NCBI GenBank assembly: GCA_030374765.1
Contig: JARGXX010000080.1
Location: forward strand, 868,001-932,000
Direction: 5' to 3'
Source: Agarophyton chilense
Lineage: Eukaryota; Rhodophyta; Florideophyceae; Gracilariales; Gracilariaceae
Length of the DNA: 64,000 nt
Shown: positions 63,881 through 64,000 of the stretch, in pieces
How the letters are laid out: every line of letters begins with the position of its first letter
How positions within the stretch are numbered: the first letter of the stretch is position 1
Made by a program: the position numbers and the translations under genes
The notes under the pieces: generated by a model
What the model was told of the DNA's origin: nothing
Seen by the model: the letters and a program-made list of their open reading frames with translations, nothing else
The model's database searches: none

Positions 63881-64000
63881 CTTCATCATCAAAAGTACCA
63901 AATCTTGGTTAGACAGCTAAATTGAGTCGCATTGACATTTGAATTATTCACCATTTTCAATATTTAGAAGATCTGGACTTCTCCTAACTATTCTAGCTAA

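Larger units (their letters stand above)
60653..64000. repeat. Inverted copy of the right end of the unit
   Basis: Reverse complement of U1 28143-31490 (coordinates sum to 92143). It includes the 5' part of TFIIIC, its upstream DNA and the Tc1 element. It differs from U1 and U2 at about ten or more single bases over 3.35 kb, whereas U1 and U2 agree with each other at those sites. It runs off the window at 64000. Confidence 0.93.

Overview
The window looks like nuclear DNA of a red alga, probably a florideophyte of the Chondrus type (the genus is a guess). The main clue is a nucleus-style gene for a phycobilisome rod linker at 50651-51772: a plastid-targeting leader, a PBS-linker domain and a CpcD-like tail. 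It sits among eukaryotic housekeeping genes: nonaspanin, V-ATPase subunit a, TAF5, COG6 and the TFIIIC B-block subunit. Nearly all host genes are single uninterrupted reading frames, which fits the intron-poor, compact gene islands of red algae separated by transposon-rich DNA. Several open frames begin with GTG or TTG. I moved those starts to the first sensible ATG.

Region 1 (1-14643) is an ordinary gene island: the 3' end of one TM9SF/nonaspanin gene, a complete tandem paralogue, a uroporphyrinogen-III synthase gene head to head with a thioredoxin-like gene, V-ATPase subunit a, TAF5, and COG6 divergent from TAF5. Region 2 (14644-16977) is AT-rich and has no gene I can support.

Region 3 (16978-50493) is a tandem array. 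A 14.5-14.6 kb unit occurs twice in full (U1 16978-31488, U2 31489-46083) and a third time in part (U3 46084-50493). Each full unit carries, in order: a four-exon gene for an unrecognised 404-aa protein; a 212-aa gene resembling uncharacterised tailed-phage proteins; a 401-bp element with pogo-like ends; a broken Ty3/gypsy retroelement; a dead Tc1 transposon holding a 474-bp insertion; and the first 447 codons of the TFIIIC subunit gene, cut off at the unit junction.

Region 4 (50494-64000) is single-copy at first: the phycobilisome linker, a divergent pair of aldo/keto reductase relatives (one without its catalytic residues) and a small basic protein. The full TFIIIC subunit gene follows on the minus strand. 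Its upstream DNA (to 64000) is the reverse complement of the end of the tandem unit. The simplest reading is a tandem duplication followed by an inversion with one breakpoint at 50493/50494, just upstream of the linker gene. This predicts where homology should end outside the window. An assembly error must also be considered.

The host genes serve separate housekeeping roles (Golgi and endomembrane traffic, vacuolar acidification, Pol II and Pol III transcription, tetrapyrrole synthesis and phycobilisome assembly). They do not form one pathway. HemD and the phycobilisome linker both serve the light-harvesting system.
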